Below are positions 34,933-43,150 of a DNA stretch of 64,000 bases, piece by piece. Source of the DNA: Planctomycetaceae bacterium (GTDB taxonomy: Bacteria; Planctomycetota; Planctomycetia; Pirellulales; Lacipirellulaceae); contig PABB01000011.1 in NCBI GenBank assembly GCA_002702655.1, positions 1 through 64,000 on the forward strand, given 5' to 3'. Position 1 is the first letter of the stretch, and every line of letters begins with the position of its first letter. Position numbers and translations under genes: made by a program. Below the pieces are notes generated by a model. It saw only the letters and a list, made by a program, of their open reading frames with translations. It made no database searches and had not been told where the DNA came from.

Positions 34933-36438
34933 ATGCGTAATACCCGCGACACCCAACTGTTGTTCGATCTCTCCAAGCCCGGTCGTCGAGCGGGGCGTCT
35001 GCCGGCGTGCGATGTGCCGGCTAAGCCGCTAGCGGAGCTTTTGCCGTCGAGCGCGGTCGCCGCTGCGCCGCCGGCGTTGCCGGAGGTGACCGAGCCGCAG
35101 ATCATTCGGCACTTTGTGAATCTGTCGACGCAGAACATGTCGGTCGACACGCATTTCTACCCGCTGGGCAGTTGCACGATGAAGTACAACCCCAAGCGGA
35201 ACGAACGGGCCGCGGCGATGCCCGCGTTCGCCGAACTGCACCCGCTGTCCCCCGACGACGCCGTGCAGGGCATGCTGCACGTGCTGCACGAGATGCAGCA
35301 GTACCTGTCGGAGATCTCGGGCCTGCCCGCGTGCAGTTTGCAGCCGGCGGCCGGGGCGCATGGCGAGTATGCGGCGCTGCTGGTGGCGGCGGCCTACTTC
35401 CGCGACCGGGGCGAGGGCGCGCAGCGCACGCGCGTGCTGGTGCCCGACAACGCCCACGGCACGAACCCGGCCAGCGCCGTGATGGCGGGCTTCGACACCG
35501 TGGCCGTGAAGACGCTGCCCAACGGCGGGTGCGATATGGAGGACTTCCGTGCGAAGCTGGACGACCGCTGCGCCGTACTGATGATCACCAACCCCAACAC
35601 GGTGGGGATTTTCGAGCCGAACATGCGCACCATTGCCGACGAGGTGCACGCGGCGGGCGGGCTGGTCTACCTGGACGGCGCCAATATGAACGCGATTCTG
35701 GGGATCACGCGGCCCGGCGATTTTGGCGCCGACATGCAGCACTACAACCCGCACAAGACCTTCAGCGGCCCCCACGGCGGCGGCGGCCCCGGCGCGGGAC
35801 CGATCTGCGTGACCGAAGCGCTGGCGCCGTATCTGCCCAGCCCCATCGTCCGCCAACGCACCGTTAACCGCGACGCGGACAGCGGAGCGAGCGGCACGCC
35901 GGGCGACTACTACCTTGACTTCAACCGCCCCAAATCGATTGGCCGCGTGCGCAGCTTCTTCGGCAACGTCGGCGTGCTGCTGCGGGCGTACTGCTACATC
36001 CGCACGCACGGCCCCGACGGTTTGAAGCGAGTGAGCGAGAACGCGGTGCTCAACGCCAACTACCTGCTCGCGCGGGTGAAGCACATCCTGCCGGTGCCGC
36101 AGGGCGATCGCTGCATGCACGAATTCGTGGCCAGCGGCTCGAAGCTCAAGAAAGACAAGGGCGTCGCGGCGATGGACATTGCGAAGCGGCTGCTGGACTA
36201 CGGCTACCACGCCCCGACGGTTTACTTTCCGTTGACCGTGCCTGAGGCAATCATGGTCGAGCCGACGGAAACCGAGAGCAAAGAGACGCTCGACGCGTTC
36301 GCCGAGGCGCTGTTCCGGATCACCGAAGAGGCCCCCGATCTGCTGCACGAAGCGCCGCACAGCACGGCCATCAGCCGCCCCGACGAAGTGCAAGCGGCGC
36401 GCAGTCCGTGCCTGTGTGCACCGTGGACCGAACAGTGA
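34933..36438 (+). CDS. gcvPB: Glycine dehydrogenase (decarboxylating) subunit 2
   Basis: The PLP-binding part of the split P protein. In 501 residues, the PLP lysine is Lys275 in N-P-H-K-T-F-S-G-P-H-G-G-G-G-P-G, and the family motifs F-Y-P-L-G-S-C-T-M-K-Y-N-P-K and N-A-H-G-T-N-P-A-S-A are present. It ends with a short Ala/Cys-rich extension. It follows gcvPA after a nested hairpin. lpdA (the L protein) is not in this window. Confidence 0.96.
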   Translation: MRNTRDTQLLFDLSKPGRRAGRLPACDVPAKPLAELLPSSAVAAAPPALPEVTEPQIIRHFVNLSTQNMSVDTHFYPLGSCTMKYNPKRNERAAAMPAFAELHPLSPDDAVQGMLHVLHEMQQYLSEISGLPACSLQPAAGAHGEYAALLVAAAYFRDRGEGAQRTRVLVPDNAHGTNPASAVMAGFDTVAVKTLPNGGCDMEDFRAKLDDRCAVLMITNPNTVGIFEPNMRTIADEVHAAGGLVYLDGANMNAILGITRPGDFGADMQHYNPHKTFSGPHGGGGPGAGPICVTEALAPYLPSPIVRQRTVNRDADSGASGTPGDYYLDFNRPKSIGRVRSFFGNVGVLLRAYCYIRTHGPDGLKRVSENAVLNANYLLARVKHILPVPQGDRCMHEFVASGSKLKKDKGVAAMDIAKRLLDYGYHAPTVYFPLTVPEAIMVEPTETESKETLDAFAEALFRITEEAPDLLHEAPHSTAISRPDEVQAARSPCLCAPWTEQ

Positions 36439-36440
36439 AG

Positions 36441-36511
36441 CACCAATGACCAAGTCCCAATGACCAATACGGCCGGTGGGGTCCACTGGTCATTGGGACT
36501 TGGTCATTGGT
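36441..36511. repeat. Perfect 25-base inverted repeat after gcvPB
   Basis: 36442-36466 is the exact reverse complement of 36487-36511 (words ACCAATGACCAAGTCCCAAT and its complement). This is the best-preserved copy of the CCAATGACC family; two imperfect copies flank gcvT. Confidence 0.85.
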
Positions 36512-36525
36512 CAGTCGATTTCACG

Positions 36526-37353
36526 ATGAGCGTGCGAAGCGACCGCATCATGCCAATGACGACCTGCTTGTTGCTTGACGACGCACCGCAGTCGGGCGCG
36601 TGGAATATGGCGGTCGACGAGGCGTTGCTCGCCGCGGCGGACGACCGCGGCGAGGCGGCGATCCGGTTTTATCGGTGGAACGAGCCGACGCTCTCGCTGG
36701 GGTACTTTCAGGCCGCCGCGGATCGCGCAGGACACGCTGCCAGCAGGGACCTGCCGCTGGTGCGTCGTCAGAGCGGCGGCGGGGCGCTGGTTCACGACCG
36801 CGAACTGACCTACAGCATCGCGCTGCCGGCAACGCATCCGGTCACCCGGCAGCCGCCGCAGTTGTATCGGCTGACGCATGACGCGCTGACGGCTGCGCTG
36901 GGCGCGCAGGGAGTGGCGGTGCGCCCCGTCGGGTGTGGCTGCAGTGACGAGGCTGCGACAAGCTGCGGCGAGGCGCCCGCGGCCGACTCCCCCGAACCGT
37001 TTCTCTGCTTCGCGCGCAGGCACCCGCTCGACTTGATTGCGGCGGACAATAACGGCGACGTAGCCGCGCCCAAGTTTGTCGGTAGCGCCCAACGCCGCCG
37101 TCGGGGGGCATTGCTGCAGCACGGCTCGCTGCTGCTAGCCAAGTCGGCCGCGGCGCCCGAGCTGCCAGGCGTGCAGGATGTTTGCGGGCGGGATGTCGAT
37201 GTTGCCGCGCTTGTCGACGCAGTGGCCGCGCAACTGCTCGACTCGCTGCAGCTAGCCGTGACAGCGACGGCGCCGCCGCGGGAGACCAAAATGGCAGCTG
37301 AAGAACTAGCGGCTCAGAAGTACAGTTCGAGCGGGTGGAACCGGCGTCGGTAG
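36526..37353 (+). CDS. Lipoate/octanoate protein ligase family protein
   Basis: Attaches lipoate or octanoate to lipoyl-domain proteins such as GcvH. The 275 residues have the BPL/LplA fold motifs R-R-Q-S-G-G-G-A-L-V-H, L-C-F-A-R-R-H-P-L-D-L, and K-F-V-G-S-A-Q-R-R-R-R-G-A-L-L-Q-H-G-S. The Lys in K-F-V-G-S and the preceding Cys recall LipM-type octanoyltransferases, which use a Cys; I cannot decide between LplA and LipM. Starts at 36526, 36550 or 36556 are all possible. The position directly after gcvPB fits its job. It ends with W-N-R-R-R. Confidence 0.85.
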   Translation: MSVRSDRIMPMTTCLLLDDAPQSGAWNMAVDEALLAAADDRGEAAIRFYRWNEPTLSLGYFQAAADRAGHAASRDLPLVRRQSGGGALVHDRELTYSIALPATHPVTRQPPQLYRLTHDALTAALGAQGVAVRPVGCGCSDEAATSCGEAPAADSPEPFLCFARRHPLDLIAADNNGDVAAPKFVGSAQRRRRGALLQHGSLLLAKSAAAPELPGVQDVCGRDVDVAALVDAVAAQLLDSLQLAVTATAPPRETKMAAEELAAQKYSSSGWNRRR

Positions 37354-37666
37354 TTCCCGTCGGGCCAGGCGACTTTCCGCACAACCCCTCCGCAGAGGGG
37401 CTCTCCCCCAGCGTGCCGCCGATAGAATTCTGCGCGGAACAGAACCCAACTTTTCGCTATTCACTCCGCCTCGCGGCTGTTATGCTCCGAAAAGAAGTCT
37501 GTGGGGGGCTTCTTGCGAGAGCGCCCGTTGCCGCGGCGGCCTGCGCTGGCAGCCCGATTTTCGACAGGCAACGCTAGCTGCGCTTATGATAGCGGCAGTG
37601 ACGCGCCCGGCGCGTCTGCGCAACAGGGAGTGTTTGCGATCAGGTTTAAAGCAAGTAGGCAGGTCG
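37354..37666. other. Intergenic region upstream of the FHA gene
   Basis: 313 bases without a recognisable gene. A possible promoter for the FHA gene is at 37561-37590. Confidence 0.5.
37561..37590 (+). promoter_or_regulatory. Possible promoter of the FHA gene
   Basis: TCGACA (37561-37566) and TATGAT (37585-37590) with 18 bases between, ending 76 bases before the start codon. Confidence 0.45.
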
Positions 37667-38404
37667 ATGGACGTAGTGCTTAAGGTCCTCGAAGGCGCCA
37701 AGCACGGCGCGAAAGTCGCGGTCAAGAAAAGTGAGTTTACGATTGGACGCAGCCAGGAATGCTCGCTGTGCGCGGGCTCGACGGCTGTCAGTCGGAAGCA
37801 CTGTTTGATCACGCGCGACGAGAATCACGTGGCCGTGAAAGATCTCGGCAGCCGCAATGGAACGCTGGTCAATGGCGAGAAGATCGAAGGAACGGTTCAG
37901 CTGCAATCCGGCGACGAATTGACCGTCGGTCCGCTGAAGTTCCTCGTGACGATCTCCACGGGAATCGCCAACGCGAAGAAGCCGCAGGTCAAATCGGTCG
38001 CCGAGGCCGTCGATCGGGCGGCCAACGGTTCGTCCTCGTCGGTCGGCATGGAGGACATCTCCCAGTGGTTGCTGGGGCCCGATCTTGACGATGCGTCGGC
38101 GGTGGCCGAGACGCAGACGATCATGATGGACGACACCAACGCCGGCAAAGTGGCGACGCCGCCGACCGAAGAGCCGCAGGAATCGCCCGGCGAAATTGTC
38201 GCCGACAACGAACACGACAAGCAGGACGAGCACGACGGCCTCGACGAGCAGGCTGAAGGCGACGAAGACGCCGAGACGGCGGAGACGAACGGGGGCAAGA
38301 AAAAAGGCCCCGGGAAGCTTCCCAAGCTGTCCGCCAAGCCGGCGACGAAAGACAGTCGCGAAGCGGCCGCCGAAGCGCTACGGAACTGGAATCGGCGTCG
38401 GTAA
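37667..38404 (+). CDS. FHA domain protein
   Basis: FHA domains bind phosphothreonine peptides, so it may read out Ser/Thr kinases such as the one at 60656-62164. The 245 residues have the FHA fold at 1-95 with conserved F-T-I-G-R-S, V-S-R-K-H-C and G-S-R-N-G-T-L-V-N-G. The remainder is disordered and very acidic, then basic (G-G-K-K-K-G-P-G-K-L-P-K), ending E-A-L-R-N-W-N-R-R-R. The ATG at 37667 was chosen over an in-frame start at 37586 because the FHA fold begins right after it. Confidence 0.88.
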   Translation: MDVVLKVLEGAKHGAKVAVKKSEFTIGRSQECSLCAGSTAVSRKHCLITRDENHVAVKDLGSRNGTLVNGEKIEGTVQLQSGDELTVGPLKFLVTISTGIANAKKPQVKSVAEAVDRAANGSSSSVGMEDISQWLLGPDLDDASAVAETQTIMMDDTNAGKVATPPTEEPQESPGEIVADNEHDKQDEHDGLDEQAEGDEDAETAETNGGKKKGPGKLPKLSAKPATKDSREAAAEALRNWNRRR

Positions 38405-38476
38405 CTTGGTCCGGGCTAAATCGTGCCATGTTCCGGCAGGTGCCCGACGTCCGCCGCCAAACCCACGTAATCGACC

Positions 38477-38746
38477 ATGGACGCCGCTGGCCGCCAACCG
38501 CAGAAGAAAAAGTCACCGCCCAAGGTCGCTGGCCTGCTGGGACTAGGACTCGACGGCGACGACGGCACGAAGCGGATCACGCGCGGCAAAAACTTTCTCC
38601 TGGCCGGGGGATCGGAAGAAACCCACGGCAAGATGCAGGAGACGGCGATCAAGCTCAATGAGCGCCTGGACAAGCAGGGACGCCGGTTGAGCGACGTGCC
38701 CGTCAATGAACTGCGCGATATGATCGACGAAGTGCGACCGCAGTAG
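38477..38746 (+). CDS. Small conserved hypothetical protein, 89 aa
   Basis: Not recognised. A basic N terminus is followed by G-L-L-G-L-G-L-D-G-D-D-G-T-K-R-I-T-R-G-K-N-F-L-L-A-G-G-S-E-E-T-H-G-K-M-Q-E-T and a C-terminal helix L-S-D-V-P-V-N-E-L-R-D-M-I. The regular pattern and start context suggest a real gene. It lies 72 bases after the FHA gene on the same strand, so it is probably cotranscribed. It has no signal peptide or membrane helix. Confidence 0.65.
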   Translation: MDAAGRQPQKKKSPPKVAGLLGLGLDGDDGTKRITRGKNFLLAGGSEETHGKMQETAIKLNERLDKQGRRLSDVPVNELRDMIDEVRPQ

Positions 38747-38779
38747 CGGGCACGCCGCTGCCCCGACAGTCGATGAGTA

Positions 38780-38822
38780 CAAAAAAATCCGGCCTGACGC
38801 GCCGCCGCGCGCCAGGCCGGTT
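38780..38822 (-). terminator. Terminator of the histone-like gene at 38850
   Basis: Read on the minus strand: stem CCGGCCTGGCGCGC with its complement around a short loop, followed by TTTTTTT (38781-38787 on the plus strand are seven A). It may also serve the convergent small gene. Confidence 0.8.
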
Positions 38823-38849
38823 TCGTATGGCGATGCGGAGCGCGGCGAC

Positions 38850-39392
38850 TCAGTCGTCCAACTCGGCGGCGACAAGTTCTTCGGCTTCGTCGTCGGCGCT
38901 CTCCGCCGCGGCGATGGCGGCGGCTTCGGCGGCTTCGCTCTCGGCGTCGCGGCCCAGCAGTTTCTGCTCGGCGGGGGTCAGTTGCACGTAGCCCAGGCCG
39001 CGGATCACCTCCAGCACCTCGCTGCACGTGGGGAACATCCGGCCGCTGGTCCGCTTGTAAACGTCCAGGGCGTTCATGAACTCGACCTCAGCCTCCGAGT
39101 AGTCCCGCTCGCAGGTGGTGGGGTCGATCTGCCGGCGACGCTGCACCTTGGCGCGACGCTCCAGCTTGGGGGCCGGCTTGGGCTTGGCCGGGCTGTCGAC
39201 AGCTTCTTCGCTGCGGCGCGACTTGCGGCGACGGTCGATGGTCACTTCCTCGTCGCCGGCTTTCTTGGTCTTGCGGCTGGCGGCGGGGCGCTTCTTGGGA
39301 GCGGCGGTCTTGCGGTTCGCTTTGGAGCGGCCGGCGGCCTTCTTGGCGGTCTTGGAGGGGGTCTTAGCGGCGGAGGACTTCTTGGCAGCCAC
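38850..39392 (-). CDS. Protein with H1-like basic N terminus
   Basis: 180 residues. The first 45 are Lys/Ala/Arg-rich ([18 protein letters not shown]), like histone H1 tails. The middle contains an ordered, conserved-looking segment [32 protein letters not shown], followed by an acidic Ala/Glu tail. The ordered segment suggests a small helical DNA- or protein-binding domain. It ends with a strong terminator and is transcribed alone. The function is unknown. Confidence 0.75.
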   Translation of the reverse strand: MAAKKSSAAKTPSKTAKKAAGRSKANRKTAAPKKRPAASRKTKKAGDEEVTIDRRRKSRRSEEAVDSPAKPKPAPKLERRAKVQRRRQIDPTTCERDYSEAEVEFMNALDVYKRTSGRMFPTCSEVLEVIRGLGYVQLTPAEQKLLGRDAESEAAEAAAIAAAESADDEAEELVAAELDD

Positions 39393-39875
39393 GAGGGGAG
39401 GTCTCCTGGGGAGTCGGGCCCGGCGGTCGGGCAGAGGCGGGGAGAACGCGGCCGCGGCAAACCTTGACGGCGCCGGCGACGCTAGCAGTCATCGGAACTC
39501 TGCCGCGCAAAATGGACCAACTACGAAAGAAACCGGGTTTGCGGGATTTTTCCTGTCAGTACGGATTGTTCGGATTGGACAAAACTCACAACGGCGCGGC
39601 GGCCCGCGGACCGTTTGTGACCTATGGATCGATTCGCAGGCAGCGGGTTGTCGCAGCAGCGGCGTGTGCCAGCAGCCGGCGGCTCACAGCCGCCGGGACG
39701 CGGGGTGGGTAGGTCAAGCTCACTGCGGCGGCCGTAGGCCGCCGGCTTTCGAGAGTCCGCGACGCAGGCGGCGGCGGGGCGATCTGTCTTGCCAGGGGGC
39801 GGGGGCGTTGGTACGGTCCCGCGACAAATTCAGGCGCCCACGCTCCCCGTTTGGCCGCGCGGCGGCCCACTCGAC
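39393..39875. other. Divergent intergenic region with hairpins
   Basis: 483 bases. It contains REP-like hairpins at 39675-39695 (CCGGCGGCTCACAGCCGCCG) and 39725-39743 (CGGCGGCCGTAGGCCGCCG). No gene recognised. Confidence 0.6.
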
Positions 39876-40616
39876 ATGATGCGAACCCCTTCCCGCCGCC
39901 CGATCTCCTGCCTGCTCGCCGCGGCCGCCGCCGCGACGTTGCAGTCGGGCTGCACGCAAATGACCTCCACGGCGCTCAACTCCGAGGGCGTGCGGCTGTA
40001 TCAGGCAGGCGACTATCGCGGTTCGCTGGAGAAGTTTGACAAGGCGATTGCGGCGGATCCCAAAGAGGCGACCAGCTACTACAACATGGCCGCTGCGCTG
40101 CACAAGAACGGCAAGCTGTACAATCGGCCCGACGATCTGCAGCGCGCCGAGCGGCTGTACAACCAGTGCCTCGACTACGATGGCGATCACGCTGACTGCT
40201 ACCGCGGCCTGGCCGTGCTGCTGACCGAGACGAACCGCCAAGACGCGGCGTTCCGCCTGCTGGAAGGCTGGGCCGGCCGCAGCCCGCAAAACCCGGACGC
40301 CCGGATCGAATTGGCCCGCCTGCTGGAAGAGACTCGCAACTATCCGCAAGCCACGACCAAGCTGGTCGAAGCGCTGTCGATCGATCCGCAAAACGCGCGG
40401 GCGCTGACCGCGTTGGGCCGGCTGCGCGAGATGGCCGGCGATTCGGCCCAGGCGCTGGCGAACTACCAGCGGTCGCTGTCGGTGAACCGATTCCAACCCG
40501 AAGTGGCCGCGCGAGTCGCGGCATTGCAGGCGGCAGGCGCCGGAGCGCCGGCGATCATGGCCGCACCGCCAGCCACCCGCACCGTCGAGCGTTGGAACGG
40601 CGCCGTGCGATACTGA
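39876..40616 (+). CDS. TPR lipoprotein
   Basis: A probable outer- or inner-membrane lipoprotein, 246 residues. The signal peptide ends in a lipobox-like L-Q-S-G-C. TPR repeats follow: G-V-R-L-Y-Q-A-G-D-Y-R-G-S-L-E-K-F-D-K-A-I-A, a second near residue 80-115, and two more up to R-L-R-E-M-A-G-D-S-A-Q-A-L-A-N-Y. It is likely a scaffold for protein complexes in the envelope; the partner is unknown. Two in-frame ATGs are adjacent (39876 and 39879). A REP pair follows the stop codon. Confidence 0.85.
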   Translation: MMRTPSRRPISCLLAAAAAATLQSGCTQMTSTALNSEGVRLYQAGDYRGSLEKFDKAIAADPKEATSYYNMAAALHKNGKLYNRPDDLQRAERLYNQCLDYDGDHADCYRGLAVLLTETNRQDAAFRLLEGWAGRSPQNPDARIELARLLEETRNYPQATTKLVEALSIDPQNARALTALGRLREMAGDSAQALANYQRSLSVNRFQPEVAARVAALQAAGAGAPAIMAAPPATRTVERWNGAVRY

Positions 40617-40620
40617 GCGC

Positions 40621-40695
40621 GTGCCACTGCTGGCTCTGTCCAGCAGTGCGAAACGAGAACATGGCGCCCACTGCTGGACGAGCCAGCAGTGGCAC
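40621..40695. repeat. REP pair, CACTGCTGG family
   Basis: Two hairpins, 40621-40648 and 40669-40695, each able to fold alone (CACTGCTGG/CCAGCAGTG) and each nearly the reverse complement of the other. They sit in the convergent gap between the TPR and glycosyltransferase genes. Confidence 0.8.
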
Positions 40696-40725
40696 ACGAC
40701 GACCATGCGATTCTCCCGCAGTCCG

Positions 40726-42039
40726 CTATCGAGGGAGCGAGACTGCTGCCGAGCCGCGTGCGGCTGTTGACGTCGCCTCCGCTTCGCTCCCGCTCTGCTG
40801 CCCCAACTCCTCGAGCAGATTGCACGCCGCGTCACGTGCCGCCGCGCCGTCGCATCGGCTGGCGATCTCGCTGCACTTCCCGCGCACCGCCGGATCAGCC
40901 AACAGCGGCTGCAGCGCCTCCACCAGCCGGGTCGCGTTAACGCGCTTGCCCAGGACAACCCGGCCCACGCCGAGTCGCTCGATGCGGCGGCCGTTGTCGA
41001 GTTGGTCGTACGCCAGCGGCGTGATCACCTGCGGCACGCCGGCCGCGAGGGTTTGCCCGCTGGTGCCGATCCCGCCATGGTGAACCACCGCAGCGGCCCG
41101 CGACAACAGTCGGCTGAACGGGACAAAGCCAAACGCCCGCACGCCGTCGGGGAGCGTCGGCGGCAACTGGTCGTGGTACTTGGTGACCAGCATGCCGCGG
41201 CGCCCCAGGCGCCGGCACGCCTCGGCGGCGGCGGCGAAAAAACTGCTGGCCTGCACATTCGCCGATCCAGGCGCAAACACGATCGGCGGCGCGCCGGCGT
41301 CGAGGAACTCGGCCGCATCGGTCGGCAACACGGCGTCTTCGGCCCCGTCGTACAGCGGAAATCCGGTGAGCCGCGTCTGCGGCGGCCAATCCCCCGGCGG
41401 CGGCGCGAACCACTCGGGGAACAGCGCGATCACGCGCTGCGGCGAAAGGGCCCATTGCGTGAAGATGCGTTTGACGGGCGGCAGCCCCAGCTCGCGCCGC
41501 AGCCCGTTGAGCGTCGGGCCGACCACGCGGTCAATCATCACCCGATCGGCCAGCCACAGCGAGCCGCGCCGTAGCCATTTGGGCGCGCGGTGCATGGCCG
41601 GCATGTTGAAGAACGCCGGCGGATCGTTCACGCTGCACAACGAAATCGGTGCGTAATGAACCGTGGCCAGCGGGTTGCCCCGCGTTTCTTGCAGACACCG
41701 ACTGGCCAGATCCAGGCCGTGCGCCGCGTGCACGGTCTCGCCGGGGACGGACTGCGCGGCAAGCGTGCGGTACAGTTCGGGCAGGCACTCGGCCGTGTAG
41801 CCGAACACCAGCCGAAAACCGCGCAGCGGATCCCACAGATCGGGATGGCGGATCAGCGCGCGGTAATCGTCGATCGTACCCAGCGGCAACAGTTCGGCGC
41901 CCGCGTGGGCGGCGACCTCCTCGAAGTAAGGATTGGCTACCAACTGCACGCGGTGGCCGCGACGGCTGAGCGTGGCCGCCAGACCCGCCATCGGCAGCAC
42001 GTCGCCGTAGCTGCCCAGACCTGTGAGAATGCAGTGCAT
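40726..42039 (-). CDS. Glycosyltransferase, MGT/UGT type (GT1)
   Basis: Transfers a sugar from a nucleotide donor to a small lipophilic acceptor. The 437 residues show a GT-B fold: the N-terminal T-G-L-G-S-Y-G-D-V-L-P-M-A-G-L-A, and the donor-binding H-H-G-G-I-G-T-S-G-Q-T-L-A-A-G-V-P-Q-V with Y-D-Q-L-D-N-G near 333-360. It belongs to the macrolide/sterol glycosyltransferase group; the acceptor is unknown. The ATG at 42039 starts the first beta strand; an upstream frame to 42219 crosses a REP hairpin. Transcribed alone. Confidence 0.9.
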   Translation of the reverse strand: MHCILTGLGSYGDVLPMAGLAATLSRRGHRVQLVANPYFEEVAAHAGAELLPLGTIDDYRALIRHPDLWDPLRGFRLVFGYTAECLPELYRTLAAQSVPGETVHAAHGLDLASRCLQETRGNPLATVHYAPISLCSVNDPPAFFNMPAMHRAPKWLRRGSLWLADRVMIDRVVGPTLNGLRRELGLPPVKRIFTQWALSPQRVIALFPEWFAPPPGDWPPQTRLTGFPLYDGAEDAVLPTDAAEFLDAGAPPIVFAPGSANVQASSFFAAAAEACRRLGRRGMLVTKYHDQLPPTLPDGVRAFGFVPFSRLLSRAAAVVHHGGIGTSGQTLAAGVPQVITPLAYDQLDNGRRIERLGVGRVVLGKRVNATRLVEALQPLLADPAVRGKCSEIASRCDGAAARDAACNLLEELGQQSGSEAEATSTAARGSAAVSLPR

Positions 42040-42145
42040 CGTGGCGAAACCGTGGACAGAGGACGGGACAGGCGCCGCGACGCCGCATTGGGGAAATACT
42101 CGCACCGGCACGCCGGCCCGACAAGGGCCCAAGGTGAGCCGGGGC

Positions 42146-42181
42146 GCCATGCCCACGGCGGTCTTCCGTCGTGGGCATGCC
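42146..42181. repeat. REP-like hairpin, CATGCCCACG family, copy 1
   Basis: Stem GCCATGCCCACGG with its complement around TCTTCC. The related hairpin at 46956-46987 has the same outer stem ATGCCCACG. Confidence 0.7.
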
Positions 42182-42361
42182 GAACTCGCACGGCCACAGA
42201 GCGATCGCACCGTGGCCAAGGCGCCCTAACTTACTGAAGTGAGCGGCCCGTCCCGGCGTTGCGGCGCCGGCTCCCTCGTCGCACAATGAAGGATCTCCAC
42301 TCCTACCCGCGGGGCGTCGTCCGCGGCCAAACACGATTTCACGCCGCACAGGTCGAGGCCC

Positions 42362-43150
42362 ATGGGCAACGCCGACTTCCCCGATGACGATGACGACGAA
42401 CTGGAGTTGGAGCCCGTCGATCCTGAGATACTGGCCTACGAAAAGTCGCGCGCTTCGGCCAAGACCGACGAAGCGCTGAAGAAGGTCGAGTTCGACGAAA
42501 TCTACGAAGATCCGGAGCACGATCCGCTGCTGGACGTGGACAAGCTGCGGCAATTTCGTTTCCAGACGAAGCACCTCCTCATGCTCACCGCGGCGCTGGC
42601 GGTGGTGCTGGCGTTGTTCCAGATTGTGGACAGCGCGTGCTCGGCGATTGCCATTCTGGTCGTAGTCGTGCTGACTGCCGGCTGGGGCTATGTGATCCGG
42701 CGGGAACGGGCCGAACGGCGGCGCAAGGACCGACTGCGGGCGGAGTTTGAAGCCGGCCGGACGCCCGCCGATGTCCCGTTGCCGGACATGCCCGAAGACG
42801 TGGAGCCGCAGGCGAGCGAGTTTCGCTTCTCGTTCTCGACCAAGCAGTTGTTGCTCACAATCACTGGCGCGGCGATCGCCATGGGCATGCTGACGCTGAT
42901 TCCCAACAAGGGCGCCGTGGCGATGCTGCTGGGGCTGGTCGCGATTCTGGGATTGGTCATCCACGCCGTGGGCTTCGAGCCGCCGGCGATCGTGGTGCTC
43001 GCCTGGTGGATGCTGCTGGTGTGTTACCTGCTGCTCGGGTTCTGGATCGCGGTGTTTGGCGACGGCGACGAGGGCGCTCGCCGCAACATCGCGCCCCCGC
43101 CGCAGGCAACCTGGGCTAGCGCCAGTGAACCTGGGGAGCACTGCGCGTGA
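42362..43150 (+). CDS. Membrane protein with duplicated F-R-F/LLL segment
   Basis: 262 residues, unknown role. A 60-residue acidic front is followed by F-R-F-Q-T-K-H-L-L-M-L-T (65-76) and two membrane helices, a charged loop (111-153), then F-R-F-S-F-S-T-K-Q-L-L-L-T-I-T (154-168) and three more helices. The protein thus contains two copies of the motif that opens the first helix in the paralogues at 71-2820, but no zinc ribbon. Its TGA overlaps the GTG of fhcB (GTGA), so the two are translationally coupled. Confidence 0.8.
   Translation: MGNADFPDDDDDELELEPVDPEILAYEKSRASAKTDEALKKVEFDEIYEDPEHDPLLDVDKLRQFRFQTKHLLMLTAALAVVLALFQIVDSACSAIAILVVVVLTAGWGYVIRRERAERRRKDRLRAEFEAGRTPADVPLPDMPEDVEPQASEFRFSFSTKQLLLTITGAAIAMGMLTLIPNKGAVAMLLGLVAILGLVIHAVGFEPPAIVVLAWWMLLVCYLLLGFWIAVFGDGDEGARRNIAPPPQATWASASEPGEHCA

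Noticed and set aside
31352-36511. Riboswitch for the glycine cleavage genes
   Set aside because: I looked for a glycine riboswitch ahead of gcvT. The gap is filled by word hairpins and I did not see the conserved aptamer pattern.
24650-36511. CRISPR array
   Set aside because: The repeated elements are either 8-base tandem units or isolated hairpins; there is no series of equal repeats with unique spacers and no cas gene.
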